A stretch of 64,000 nucleotides of DNA from Gillisella vitis (GTDB lineage Bacteria > Pseudomonadota > Alphaproteobacteria > Rhizobiales > Rhizobiaceae). Of the stretch, positions 1 through 9,040 are shown in pieces. Under the pieces are notes generated by a model. That model saw nothing but the letters and a program-made list of their open reading frames with translations. It was not told where the DNA came from and did not search any database. Position 1 is the stretch's first letter, and each line of letters begins with the position of its first letter. The DNA lies in assembly GCF_021559775.1 (NCBI RefSeq), contig NZ_CP056049.1, positions 248,001 through 312,000 on the forward strand. Reading direction: 5' to 3'. The translations under genes were made by a program, and so were the position numbers.

Positions 1-299
1 TCGGACGCGATGATATCCTTCCAGCGGGTGGCGATCTCTTCGAGCGCGTCATTCCAAGAGATTCGAACGAACTGGCCGCTGCCTTTAGGGCCGACGCGCC
101 GCATCGGGTAAAGCAGGCGCTTATCGCTATAGACCCGATCCTGGTAATTGTTGACCTTCACGCAGAGCCGGCCGCGGGTGAAGGGATGGTCTGGATTGCC
201 CCGCACAGCAAGCGCCTTGCCGTCCTCGACGGTCGTCAGGATCGAGCAGGTATCAGGACAGTCATGCGGACATGCACCTACAACAACAGAACGGGCCAT
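1..299 (-). CDS. Molybdopterin oxidoreductase, N-terminal part (truncated by window edge)
   Basis: Only the first ~99 residues are inside the window. Translating the minus strand from the ATG at 299 gives a start followed at once by the Fe-S motif CPHDCPDTC and a fourth cysteine in GRLC. This is the N-terminal [4Fe-4S] (Fe4S4_MopB) domain of the DMSO reductase/formate dehydrogenase superfamily. A purine-rich ribosome site (GCGAGGT) precedes the start. No Tat signal is seen, so it is probably cytoplasmic. The gene diverges from the AraC regulator at 485. The substrate cannot be told from this fragment. Confidence 0.85.
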   Translation of the reverse strand, partial: MARSVVVGACPHDCPDTCSILTTVEDGKALAVRGNPDHPFTRGRLCVKVNNYQDRVYSDKRLLYPMRRVGPKGSGQFVRISWNDALEEIATRWKDIIAS

Positions 300-484
300 C
301 GCTTTTACCTCGCTTACACGCTTCGAATGGCGGCATTCTGCTGTAAAATTCAGCCCTCGGCGTTATCCAAAACTGCTTTTTACTGTTCCATTCCTGCGAA
401 AACCCCCTCCTTGGAGGCTGGCGCAAATCTTGCTTGTCTTTTGAGCCATATGTCGCGGCGCCAATCTGAAGGAGAGGCCAAGCC

Positions 485-1399
485 ATGCTCGGACATTCCG
501 TCGATAAATATGTGACCGGATCCATGCTGGAGACATCCAACGCCCACGGATGGACCAATCTGCTCGCCGAGCGCTGGAGCCATGCGCCGGGTGAACTGCC
601 TTCGCTCGTGCCACGCGAAACCGAAATTGCCATCCTGCTACGCGGTCGATCCGTGGTGGATCGTATCGGCGGCGGCATGCGCCAATACACCCAGGCGAGA
701 CCCGGCACGATCTGGCTCTGTCCTGCAGGGATCGAGGAAGAGTTCATAAACGTCACCGAATCGATCGATGACTGTCTGCACATCTTTCTGTCCGGGCAGC
801 CTTTCGACGAGACAATCCTGCGCGAACACGATATTGACCCGGCCCGCGTGGAACTGCGCTACGAGAGCATCGCCAGCGACCCGTTCATTGAATTCATAGC
901 GACCGAGATCCTCAAGGAAATGGCGGAAGAGAGCCCTGCCGGGCGGTTGCTGATGGAAACCCTGGCCATTTCCCTGTCTGCCCATCTCATCAAGCGGTAT
1001 TCCGCAACCGACCTTCGTCCAAAACAGCCTTCGGCACAGGATCGGCCGCTAGACCAGAAGCGCCTTTCGCGGGTCAAGGACTATGTAGACGCGCATCTGG
1101 AAAATGATTTCACGGTTGTCGACCTTGCCACGATTGCCTGCATGAGCGTGGCACACTTTGCCCGTAGTTTTAGGGCTGCAACCGGCAAGACTCCCCATAA
1201 TTATGTGAGGGATTTGCGCCTCGAACTCGCAAAACAGCGCCTGACACGCGATGACAGTCATATCGCAGAGATCGCTTTTGCTGCGGGCTTCTCGTCACAG
1301 GCCAATTTCACAAAGGCCTTTCGGAGCGCTACCGGCCTCACTCCGGCGAAGTTCCGCGTTATGACAGCCCTTCGAACATCGCAACGGAACAAAAATTAG
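485..1399 (+). CDS. AraC family transcriptional regulator
   Basis: A 304-residue protein with an unassigned N-terminal sensor half (about residues 1-185) and a C-terminal AraC-type double helix-turn-helix (about 195-295). The second helix pair contains IAEIAFAAGFSSQANFTKAF, the classic AraC signature. The start is supported by GGAGAGG about seven bases upstream. It diverges from the molybdopterin oxidoreductase gene at the left edge, with about 185 bases between the starts, so that gene is its simplest target. The effector is unknown. Confidence 0.9.
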   Translation: MLGHSVDKYVTGSMLETSNAHGWTNLLAERWSHAPGELPSLVPRETEIAILLRGRSVVDRIGGGMRQYTQARPGTIWLCPAGIEEEFINVTESIDDCLHIFLSGQPFDETILREHDIDPARVELRYESIASDPFIEFIATEILKEMAEESPAGRLLMETLAISLSAHLIKRYSATDLRPKQPSAQDRPLDQKRLSRVKDYVDAHLENDFTVVDLATIACMSVAHFARSFRAATGKTPHNYVRDLRLELAKQRLTRDDSHIAEIAFAAGFSSQANFTKAFRSATGLTPAKFRVMTALRTSQRNKN

Positions 1400-1953
1400 C
1401 CGCTCGTTCGTGAACGGGACAGATTCGCTTACAGGCTTTGGAATTGCTGACACCGCCAGCGAAACCAGACTTCATCGTTGAGCGACAATTCAGATTGTGG
1501 GGTAGATGTCCCGCACGTCTCTTCTCGTCGCCCCAAAGAGATGCACGAATAGAGGTATCGTTGGTCAGGGTTGATTGGACCGGAACCACCAACTGTAATC
1601 ATGGTGTCAGGCAGTCCGGCGCTCGCCCGGACAGCATGAGCGACCCGATCCAATCGTTGAGAGTTCCAATTAATATACAGTCAGGGAATACACTCTCCGC
1701 AGCCTCACACAAAAGCCGGTGCCGCCCGTCTCGACAGCGCTATTGTTAAGGACGCGTAAGGGCACGGCAAGCAGCCAATGTCGCCCCTCGCGATTGACGG
1801 CACATGGCTTTTCCGTCTCAGTTGTCGTGACCTGTTTTTGCCGCCACAAAATATGTTTTGCTATCCCAAAAATCCGCTTCCAGATAAGCGAATTTGGCGC
1901 ATTTCTTGCTTTTCTGTTGTCAGTTTGTGACGTCCCAACAAAGGCAGCACGAT
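1400..1953. other. Non-coding gap, possibly with degraded coding sequence
   Basis: About 550 bases with no convincing gene. A minus-strand frame (about 1653 to 1429) reads like protein, rich in Trp, Arg and Cys near its end, but it has no recognisable domain and no good start. It may be a decayed gene. The last ~100 bases should hold the promoter of the AraC gene at 1954. Confidence 0.4.
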
Positions 1954-2889
1954 ATGCATATGAGGTCTTTCGATCTGGGTGAGATCAGGACGGCAGAGCG
2001 CTTTAGCTACTGGAGGGACGTTCTGTGCAACGTCTATGTCGCGCTCGACCCAGAAACACCGTCCAAAAAGGACTTCCGAGGTGCTGTAACCGATCACCCG
2101 TTCGACGAAATCGGCATTTCGAATATCGCGTCGCTGAAACAGACCATTGCACGCACGACAAGCGGCATACGCCGCGACACGAATGCCTATTGTTTCCTCA
2201 ATCTGCAAGTGGCCGGCACATGCCGCATCCGTCAGGGAAACCGCGATGCTATCACGATGCCCGGGGAGTTCACCATCGTCGATTCGTCCGAACCGTTTCT
2301 TCTCGACTATACGAGCGACACTTGGGAACAATATGCGTTCAAGATCCCGAAGCATATGTTTGATTCCCATGTCGGCCACGAATTCGTGGCGCGCACAGTC
2401 ACGGACCGCACACCCATCGGCAAGGTCGTTGTCGATTTTCTGGCATCCATCGCCCGAAACCCCGAGAATCTGCGCCACAGCTCGATCAATATGACGAAGA
2501 CAATCATCGACCTTGTTGCCATGTCGCTTCGAGCCTCGACGCCCGAGCGTGACGACGATCGCCGCCGGACCTTCAGGTCACCCCTTCGTCAGTCTGTTCT
2601 ACGCTATGTCGAGCTTAACTTCGCAGACCCGGAGATCTCACCCGCCAAGGTCGCGGCTCATTTCGGAATATCGACCCGCTACCTGCACAAGCTGCTGGAA
2701 GAACACGGCGAGACCTTGGGGCAGATCATCCTGGCAAAGCGCCTCGATCGTTGCGCCTCCGAACTGCGTAAAGGGACATGCCTGACCATTTCGGAAGCAG
2801 CCTTCCGCTGGGGTTTCAACGACATGTCCTATTTCAGCAGAGCCTTCCGGCGACGTTTCGGCGTTGCCCCCCGCGATTACAGGCAATGA
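1954..2889 (+). CDS. AraC family regulator with FeaR/AraC_binding_2-like N-terminal domain
   Basis: A 311-residue regulator. Its N-terminus (FDLGEIRTAERFSYWRDVLC and onward) matches the AraC-binding-like domain of FeaR-type regulators. The C-terminus (about residues 205-310) carries the AraC double helix-turn-helix, ending in MSYFSRAFRRRFGVAPRDYR. I chose the ATG at 1954 because AAGGCAG lies just before it and the domain begins there; an in-frame upstream ATG (1894) adds only 20 non-conserved residues. It converges on the flavoprotein gene at 2950-4200, separated by a hairpin, and may regulate it. Confidence 0.88.
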   Translation: MHMRSFDLGEIRTAERFSYWRDVLCNVYVALDPETPSKKDFRGAVTDHPFDEIGISNIASLKQTIARTTSGIRRDTNAYCFLNLQVAGTCRIRQGNRDAITMPGEFTIVDSSEPFLLDYTSDTWEQYAFKIPKHMFDSHVGHEFVARTVTDRTPIGKVVVDFLASIARNPENLRHSSINMTKTIIDLVAMSLRASTPERDDDRRRTFRSPLRQSVLRYVELNFADPEISPAKVAAHFGISTRYLHKLLEEHGETLGQIILAKRLDRCASELRKGTCLTISEAAFRWGFNDMSYFSRAFRRRFGVAPRDYRQ

Positions 2890-2901
2890 CCGCAACAGAA
2901 C

Positions 2902-2932
2902 CGCAGCTCTGCCGCTGTACGGCAAAGCTGCG
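2902..2932. terminator. Hairpin between convergent genes
   Basis: Imperfect inverted repeat: CGCAGCT-C-TGCCG, a five-base loop, then CGGCA-A-AGCTGCG, about 12 pairs with one mismatch. It lies between the 3' ends of the AraC gene and the flavoprotein gene. There is no clear T-run, so it is a probable rather than proven terminator. Confidence 0.5.
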
Positions 2933-2949
2933 CTAGGCTTGATTATCGT

Positions 2950-4200
2950 TCAGGCAAATGTCGCGTAAGGCGCCGTCAGAGAACTGTAGGAAGAACTCTT
3001 GATGATGCTGTGCAGATTGCGTCGGCGAGCTCCCATGTTGCCGCCGTCATAAAGCGGGAAGCACATCGCATCGTTCATCAGTTCTGCGAGCGGATGCATA
3101 TCAGTATAACTGTCTACGCCAACAACCCGCATGGCATCGTAGACGACGTCGACGCATGTTTCCGAGCAGAAGACCTTTGTCATCACTGCCAGTTCATGCT
3201 CCGCCCCTTTGGACTGGTCGTATTGATGGCACGCCTTCCACGTCATGTAACGGCAGGCCTCTATCTTCATCTTCATGTCGGCAAGCATATAGCCGACCGT
3301 CGGATATTCAATGATTGGATGTGGCCCGGAGCGGGAGTCAGCACGCGCATATTGCAGGGCATAGTCGTAGGCGGCACGCATGACACCAACACAGGCCGCA
3401 CCGATCAGCGCGGCGGTCCAGGCGAAATTCGTGGAAACGATTTTGATTCCGTCGCCCGGCTCACCCAGGATGTTGTTTACCGGCACACGTACGTTCTCAA
3501 AGGTCATCCGCGGAGAAATCGTTGCCCGGTGGCCGACCGTATCGAGGAGCCCCGCAACCCGAACGCCGGGCGTGTTGCCCGGAACCATGATGACCGCAAG
3601 TGATTCCTCGGCGTTCCGGGTCAGATCGGTTCTGCAAACGACGGCATAAAGGTGGCAATTATTGCCGTCCCAGCCGGTACCATTGGTGGTGTAATGCTTT
3701 TCGCCGTTGATCACCCACTCATCACCTTCCAGGGTAGCGGAGGTCTTAACACCGAAACGGGGATCGGGAGAATCGAAATTGGCGCCACCCGTAACCTCCG
3801 TGAACGCCAACGCTCCCAGCCGCGTTCCATCCTCGGCAAAATCCGTCAGCAATCGCTTTTTCTGCTCTTTGGTTCCGAACATCGCAACCGGCTTGATGCA
3901 AAGGCCGCTGCCCAAAAGTGCAGATGGAATGTTAACATCGACTGACGTTAGCTCTTCCGCCGCAAGTGCAAAATCAAGGGTGGGAATATCTGAGCCGCCC
4001 GCTTCCTTGGGAAGGAGAGCGTTGACAAAGCCAGCATGAACGCCCTGTTCAAAGAATGGCTTGATTGCATAGAAGCGTTCATCTGGTCGAGAATATTGGG
4101 CGATTGTCTTGCGAACGCCCTTCAGGACTGTGTTGGCAAAGGCACGCGCGCCATCGCGAAGGGCAATCTGGTCCGCATTCAGGTTGAAATCTATACTCAT
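2950..4200 (-). CDS. Acyl-CoA dehydrogenase-fold flavoprotein, nitroalkane oxidase-like
   Basis: A 416-residue FAD protein with the full acyl-CoA dehydrogenase architecture: N-terminal helical domain, middle beta domain (LGALAFTEVTGGANFDSP, about 125-145) and C-terminal helical domain. At the position of the usual catalytic Glu (YEGT) it has Asp385 in LYDGGNMGARRR. From family knowledge, Asp at this site followed by GGN and an Arg run is characteristic of nitroalkane oxidase, which oxidises nitroalkanes to aldehydes and nitrite using O2. The assignment rests on that motif; an ordinary acyl-CoA dehydrogenase remains possible. Start 4200 is preceded by AAAGGGGAAA. The in-frame upstream extension to 4263 is basic and unlikely. 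Confidence 0.75.
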   Translation of the reverse strand: MSIDFNLNADQIALRDGARAFANTVLKGVRKTIAQYSRPDERFYAIKPFFEQGVHAGFVNALLPKEAGGSDIPTLDFALAAEELTSVDVNIPSALLGSGLCIKPVAMFGTKEQKKRLLTDFAEDGTRLGALAFTEVTGGANFDSPDPRFGVKTSATLEGDEWVINGEKHYTTNGTGWDGNNCHLYAVVCRTDLTRNAEESLAVIMVPGNTPGVRVAGLLDTVGHRATISPRMTFENVRVPVNNILGEPGDGIKIVSTNFAWTAALIGAACVGVMRAAYDYALQYARADSRSGPHPIIEYPTVGYMLADMKMKIEACRYMTWKACHQYDQSKGAEHELAVMTKVFCSETCVDVVYDAMRVVGVDSYTDMHPLAELMNDAMCFPLYDGGNMGARRRNLHSIIKSSSYSSLTAPYATFA

Positions 4201-4780
4201 CGAATTTCCCCTTTTGGTTTGTTTTTTGATGGACGCTGGCAGCGAGAACCTTCGCCTCCGCACACGTCCATCGAAACCATATTTCCTCCTCAGCCCGGAA
4301 TCTTGTCTGTCAGCGCCCTAAGGCTTGCACCTGAAGGAACAGTACCCAGGGTGCGAGTTCCGTCATTTCGAAACCGGCTGGAGCAATTGCAGGGATGATT
4401 GGCGCAAAGCAGTCGTGGATATCCATAATGAAATCATTACCCCGCCTTCCAAGACAGCAGTTCAAAGCAAGGAACTTCGACAGTCAGACCTGACGCAAAT
4501 GGCGGCGTCCACACGCTCAACCGGATGACTGCGCGTGGCCATCAAGAGTTCACCTGCGGTGCATGGAAAATCCAAAGGGTTGGGCTATCTCGACTGGAAT
4601 CTGATCGCTGTAACACAGCCGACTCCGCGCTTGTTGATCTCACATGGACAGATTACAGATTTCATGGCTGACCAATTTATCAGCGCCGCAGAAGATTCTT
4701 TTTTTGATTGAACTTCGTTATGATTATATAAGTAATATGTAATTATAACGGCTGGCTGAACCATAATCCTGGATTAAACG
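4201..4780. other. Divergent intergenic region
   Basis: About 580 bases between the flavoprotein gene and the GGDEF-EAL gene, which are transcribed away from each other. The last 80 bases (about 4695-4775) are strongly AT-rich and probably hold the GGDEF-EAL promoter. I see no recognisable operator, RNA gene or repeat. Confidence 0.45.
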
Positions 4781-6748
4781 ATGCCGGTTTTCAAATTCTC
4801 TAAACTCGTTCGTGAATTGCTGACTGTCCGATCTGATAATCCCGATTTGCTAAAAGCCCAATATCGCGCTTTCTCCAGCCAAATGCCGATGATGTATTTC
4901 ATCTTGCTGTCCAGCAGCTGGGCGTTGGCCATCACGCATTTTCAGTCCTCGCCCTTGTATCTTACCGTCGGCATGCCGCTTCTGTTTACGTGTCTAGGCG
5001 GCCTACGAATGGTATTCTGGTTGCGAAACCGCAGTGTTGAGCCGACAGCTGAAATGGCCCACGCCGCAATGACCTGCGCAAATCGTCTTGCCATTGTCAT
5101 TGCAATCACATTTGCGGTTTGGTGTTACATGTTGTTACCTTATGGAGATGAATACGAGCGATCTTACGTCTCTTTCTACATGGCAATTACCGTAATGTCT
5201 TGCATATTCTGCTTGATGTATCTGCGATCTGCGGCAGTAATTGTTACTATAATCGTCAGCGTGTCATTTATAATATTTTTCATTTCACTTGAAAAAATTA
5301 TTTGTATAGCCGTTGCGGTCAATATCATATTGGTTTGCGCAGGAATTATATCGGTTTTGCTCACGAATTACCGCAATTTCGAGCAGATGGTCCTATCACA
5401 ACATAGGGCAGAAGCGTTGAGCAACGAAAATTTACGACTGGCCCACGTCGATAGCCTAACCGAGCTACCAAACCGACGAGCGTTTTTTTCGTATCTTGAA
5501 TTCGAACTGACGAAAGCGAGTACCGTTGGTTCCAGGGTCGCCCTTGGCCTTATCGACCTCGACGGGTTCAAACCGATTAACGACCTTTACGGCCATTCGA
5601 CAGGTGATCGGCTTTTGGTTGAAGTGGGAAAACGTCTGTTGGATCTTCCTGAGGGCCACAAAATCTTCCGGCTGGGCGGTGATGAATTTGCGGTGATTGC
5701 GACGAATTCTCTAGACGATGAACAGTTCTTAAGCGCCGCGAATGCACTGATTGAGCGGCTTCATCACCCTTTCCATATGGCGGAGGCCACCGTTCAGATT
5801 TCTGCATCAATGGGCATTGCAATCTATCCGGATCTCACATTGACGCCAGATAGATTGCTTGATCAGGCTGACTACGCCCTCTATCACGCAAAGAATACTC
5901 GACGTGGGAGTGCGGTATTGTTTAACGCGTGCCATGAAAGACAAATCAATATTAACGCCAGCATCGAACAAACACTCAAGCAAGCTGACATATCGCATGA
6001 AATGTCCGTCGTCTATCAGCCCATCATTGATATCAGACAGGGAAAGCCCGTTGGCTTCGAGGCGCTGGCCCGTTGGGAAAGCCCAACATTAGGCTGTGTA
6101 TCGCCCACCGAGTTTTTTCCTATTGCGGAGCGAGCCGGGATCGTCGGTCTTTTAACGAGACCACTTCTTAGAAAGGCACTTGATGCCGCAAGCCAATGGG
6201 ATAGGGACCTCCGGCTATCGTTCAATCTTTCTGCTTACGATCTTAACTTGAGCGAAAGTGCAACGCTCTTGATTGATATCATCGAGAATGGGAAATTTGA
6301 CGCAGGTCGTATTGATTTTGAAATTACCGAAACAGCATTCACACATGACTTCACACAGGTTAAGCGGTCCATTGAAATGCTGCGGTCACGTGGCTGCGGA
6401 ATTTCTCTTGACGATTTTGGCATTGGTTACTCGAGCCTCACACGACTGCACTCTCTTCCACTCACCAAGATCAAGATTGATCGCAGCTTTGTCGTAGGTC
6501 TGGACAAGACACCTGCAAGTTATAAAATTGTTAAGTCCGTACTCGCTCTCAGCCAAGATATGGGATTGGAGTGTGTTGTTGAAGGTATAGAAACACACGA
6601 CGAATTGGCGGCTCTACAGAAACTCGGCGGAATCCTCGTTCAAGGTTATATCTGTTCTCCGCCACTCCGAGAGTCAGACGTGGCGGAGTTCATTGCGCGA
6701 ACGGCAGATACCAGTGCTTTTCAGGCGTCCGGCGTGTTCAATTTTTGA
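4781..6748 (+). CDS. Membrane-bound GGDEF-EAL cyclic di-GMP protein
   Basis: A 655-residue protein with a hydrophobic N-terminal region of several membrane segments (about residues 35-205), then a GGDEF domain (about 215-380) and an EAL domain (about 395-640). The cyclase motif GGDEF is intact at 299-303. EAL is intact at 427-429, as are the later EAL-domain motifs DDFG, KIDRSF and EGIE. Both synthesis and breakdown of cyclic di-GMP are therefore chemically possible. The N-terminal membrane part is not a domain I can name. The ribosome site is weak. A chemoreceptor gene lies convergently next to it. Confidence 0.93.
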   Translation: MPVFKFSKLVRELLTVRSDNPDLLKAQYRAFSSQMPMMYFILLSSSWALAITHFQSSPLYLTVGMPLLFTCLGGLRMVFWLRNRSVEPTAEMAHAAMTCANRLAIVIAITFAVWCYMLLPYGDEYERSYVSFYMAITVMSCIFCLMYLRSAAVIVTIIVSVSFIIFFISLEKIICIAVAVNIILVCAGIISVLLTNYRNFEQMVLSQHRAEALSNENLRLAHVDSLTELPNRRAFFSYLEFELTKASTVGSRVALGLIDLDGFKPINDLYGHSTGDRLLVEVGKRLLDLPEGHKIFRLGGDEFAVIATNSLDDEQFLSAANALIERLHHPFHMAEATVQISASMGIAIYPDLTLTPDRLLDQADYALYHAKNTRRGSAVLFNACHERQININASIEQTLKQADISHEMSVVYQPIIDIRQGKPVGFEALARWESPTLGCVSPTEFFPIAERAGIVGLLTRPLLRKALDAASQWDRDLRLSFNLSAYDLNLSESATLLIDIIENGKFDAGRIDFEITETAFTHDFTQVKRSIEMLRSRGCGISLDDFGIGYSSLTRLHSLPLTKIKIDRSFVVGLDKTPASYKIVKSVLALSQDMGLECVVEGIETHDELAALQKLGGILVQGYICSPPLRESDVAEFIARTADTSAFQASGVFNF

Positions 6749-6823
6749 TCCACGAGCGTTGATACTTGGACCATTCTGACGCCGCTGACTGAGCGTTAAT
6801 ACAGGTCATAAATAGTCTGTCGG

Positions 6824-8551
6824 TCAGGCCGCCGAGCGATTGCTTTCCCGCCTGTCGTTGTCACGCATTGCAGCGGAACTTCCCGGCTCGCGGATGGCAC
6901 TGCGCCTGTTGAGCTGGAAGCGGTTTGCCAGTTCGCTCAGTTTAGCCGCGCCACTGGAAAGTGCTTCGCTGATGGCATTCATGCCGCTGACCATTCCCGC
7001 GTTCTGTTGTGTCATCTGGTCTAAGGCGTTGACCGCAGTGCTGATTTCCGTGAGGCTAGTGGATTGCTCCGACGCTGCCGTGGAAATGGCTTCAATATTA
7101 ACATCGATAGATTGCACGAAGGACTCGATCCGGTTCAGCGCACTGCCGGTTTCCCCGACCAGACGTACACCGTCCTTCACTTCATTGGTCGATTTAGCGA
7201 TCAATTCCGAAATTTCCTTGGCGGCCTTGGCGGAGCGCTGAGCCAACTCACGGACCTCCTGGGCCACGACCGCAAAGCCCTTGCCACTTTCACCAGCGCG
7301 GGCTGCTTCGACGCCTGCATTCAGGGCTAAAAGGTTGGTCTGGAAGGCAATTTCATCGATAACAGTAATGATATTACTGATTTCCTTCGAAGCGCCCTCG
7401 ATGCGGCTCATGGCGGCGACGGTGAAGTTAACGACCTTTACAGACTCGGTTGCAGCCTGACGAGCGTCGCGCACCAAGTTTCGAGTATCTTTGGAACGCG
7501 CACTGGATTCTCTCACCGTCGCGGTTATTTCTTCCAATGCCGCAGAAGTCTGCTCCAGTGCGGCAGCCTGTTGCTCCGAGCGTTTTGCCAGGCTGGTCGA
7601 TCCCTTGAGCATATCATGACTATTGGCGGAAACCGCCGCCGTTTCCGCCAGCACCTGCGCCAGGGTTTCCTGGAATTTGCCAATGGACATGTTGAAGTCT
7701 TTACGCAAGTGCTCGAAGGTTGGAATGAACGGCTCATCAATCGTCATTCGGATATTGCAGTCGGACAAGCGCTCAAGACCGGCACCAATCGCAGCAATGG
7801 CGTTGACGCGGCCGGTGACATCGATCGCGAATTTCACAACCTTGACGACCTTTCCCTTTTCATCTGTGATGGGGTTATAAGTGGCCTGAATATAGACTTT
7901 CTTGCCACCTTTCCCGATCCGCAAGAACTCGTCGCTCTGGAACTCATCTGCTCCAAGCTTACGCCAGAACTCTTTGTAATCGGGGGACGCGATGTAAGCT
8001 TGTTCACAAAACATCGAATGATTTTTGCCAATGATCTCGCTGAGGTCGTAGTTCATCGCCTTGCAGAAATTCTCGTTGGCAGTCAAAATCTGGCCAGTCG
8101 GTGTGAACTCGATAACGGCCTGAGAACGCAACAACGCTTCCATCTTGCCGTCGCCATCCATAGCTTTGTTTGTGGACGCCGTAATGTCCGTGGCAATTTT
8201 TACAATTTTGTAAGGCTTACCCCCGCGAAAAACCGGATTGTAAGAGGCTTCGATCCAGATGGGATCGCCCGACTTGGTGAACCGCTTATATTGGCGCTGG
8301 TCGAACTGGCCGGAAACAAGTTTTGCCCAGAAATCGGCATAGGCTTTAGTCTTCACCTCTTCAGGATCGAGAAAGATCCGATGGTGTTTGCCAATGATAT
8401 CTGATTTTGCATATCCGAGCGTCTTGCAGAAATTGTCATTCGCATCAAGAATATTGCCTTGGATGTCGAATTCAATGACGCCTTGAGACCGATTTATGGC
8501 ATCGAAAATAGCTTTGATGTCGCTTCCGAATACAATTGACAACAATCCCAT
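6824..8551 (-). CDS. Soluble methyl-accepting chemotaxis protein with two PAS domains
   Basis: A 575-residue chemoreceptor without transmembrane segments. Two PAS domains in tandem (about 15-120 and 135-245; both have a DANDNFC/TANENFC-type core and an NPV/NPI strand) are followed by a HAMP-like linker and the MCP signalling domain. The kinase-contact hairpin, EIAFQTNLLALNAGVEAARA, begins at residue 400. The C-terminus has no NWETF-type CheR tether. It should sense a cytoplasmic signal, perhaps redox or a PAS-bound cofactor, and control CheA. Start 8551 is supported by GGAG eight bases upstream. Confidence 0.93.
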   Translation of the reverse strand: MGLLSIVFGSDIKAIFDAINRSQGVIEFDIQGNILDANDNFCKTLGYAKSDIIGKHHRIFLDPEEVKTKAYADFWAKLVSGQFDQRQYKRFTKSGDPIWIEASYNPVFRGGKPYKIVKIATDITASTNKAMDGDGKMEALLRSQAVIEFTPTGQILTANENFCKAMNYDLSEIIGKNHSMFCEQAYIASPDYKEFWRKLGADEFQSDEFLRIGKGGKKVYIQATYNPITDEKGKVVKVVKFAIDVTGRVNAIAAIGAGLERLSDCNIRMTIDEPFIPTFEHLRKDFNMSIGKFQETLAQVLAETAAVSANSHDMLKGSTSLAKRSEQQAAALEQTSAALEEITATVRESSARSKDTRNLVRDARQAATESVKVVNFTVAAMSRIEGASKEISNIITVIDEIAFQTNLLALNAGVEAARAGESGKGFAVVAQEVRELAQRSAKAAKEISELIAKSTNEVKDGVRLVGETGSALNRIESFVQSIDVNIEAISTAASEQSTSLTEISTAVNALDQMTQQNAGMVSGMNAISEALSSGAAKLSELANRFQLNRRSAIREPGSSAAMRDNDRRESNRSAA

Positions 8552-9040
8552 AGCGCCGTCTCCTATTGATAGCGGAACATTATAATATTTATTATTTAGG
8601 AATAATAAATATTATAAAATAAATACCAAAAGATCGTTTTTTTATTTTTGCGCTTTGTAAATTATATTGAAAATGCAAATCTGCACTCAATCCAGCATCA
8701 TTCCGGCGATATCTGCTCGTGCCAAGGCGGTCCTAAATTGAAAGGGCGCGGCTGGATTGCCGCCTGATCCTGCCAGACGATGCCTGGTTCAAGCGCCAGG
8801 ATTAACTGGGCATCACCGTCCATAGACCTCAAAGTCCTCATTGGGGACGACAAAGAAATTTTCGTGGTGCTACTCTATAAGTTCGGCGAAAGGCAGGTAA
8901 CAATCTTCGATCGAACCCCCATCCGTTAATACACCTGGACAAGTTACAAAATACACGTAAAACACGTGTCAGGTTGCATATTTACAATCCAAGACTCTTG
9001 GCTTTACATCGGTCTGACATCACCGAGCTGGGGAGCCACA
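8552..9040. other. Intergenic region with AT-rich block
   Basis: About 490 bases. From 8575 to 8680 the sequence is strikingly AT-rich with repeated ATTTATTATT-like stretches, consistent with the divergent promoter of the chemoreceptor gene. The rest shows no RNA gene or repeat I can support. Confidence 0.4.

Noticed and set aside
1429..1653. Possible minus-strand gene with a Trp/Cys-rich end
   Set aside because: No start with a ribosome site and no recognisable family; mentioned only in the gap description.
4460..4500. A short similarity between GCAAGGAACTTCGACAGTCA at about 4468 and GCAAGGAACGTCGACAATCA at about 30304
   Set aside because: Only about 20 bases long with mismatches and no structure around it; I cannot show that it is a repeat rather than chance.
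7571..8404. A 277-codon plus-strand open frame opposite the chemoreceptor gene
   Set aside because: It has no domain, no convincing start, and follows the codon structure of the real minus-strand gene; it is an antisense shadow.
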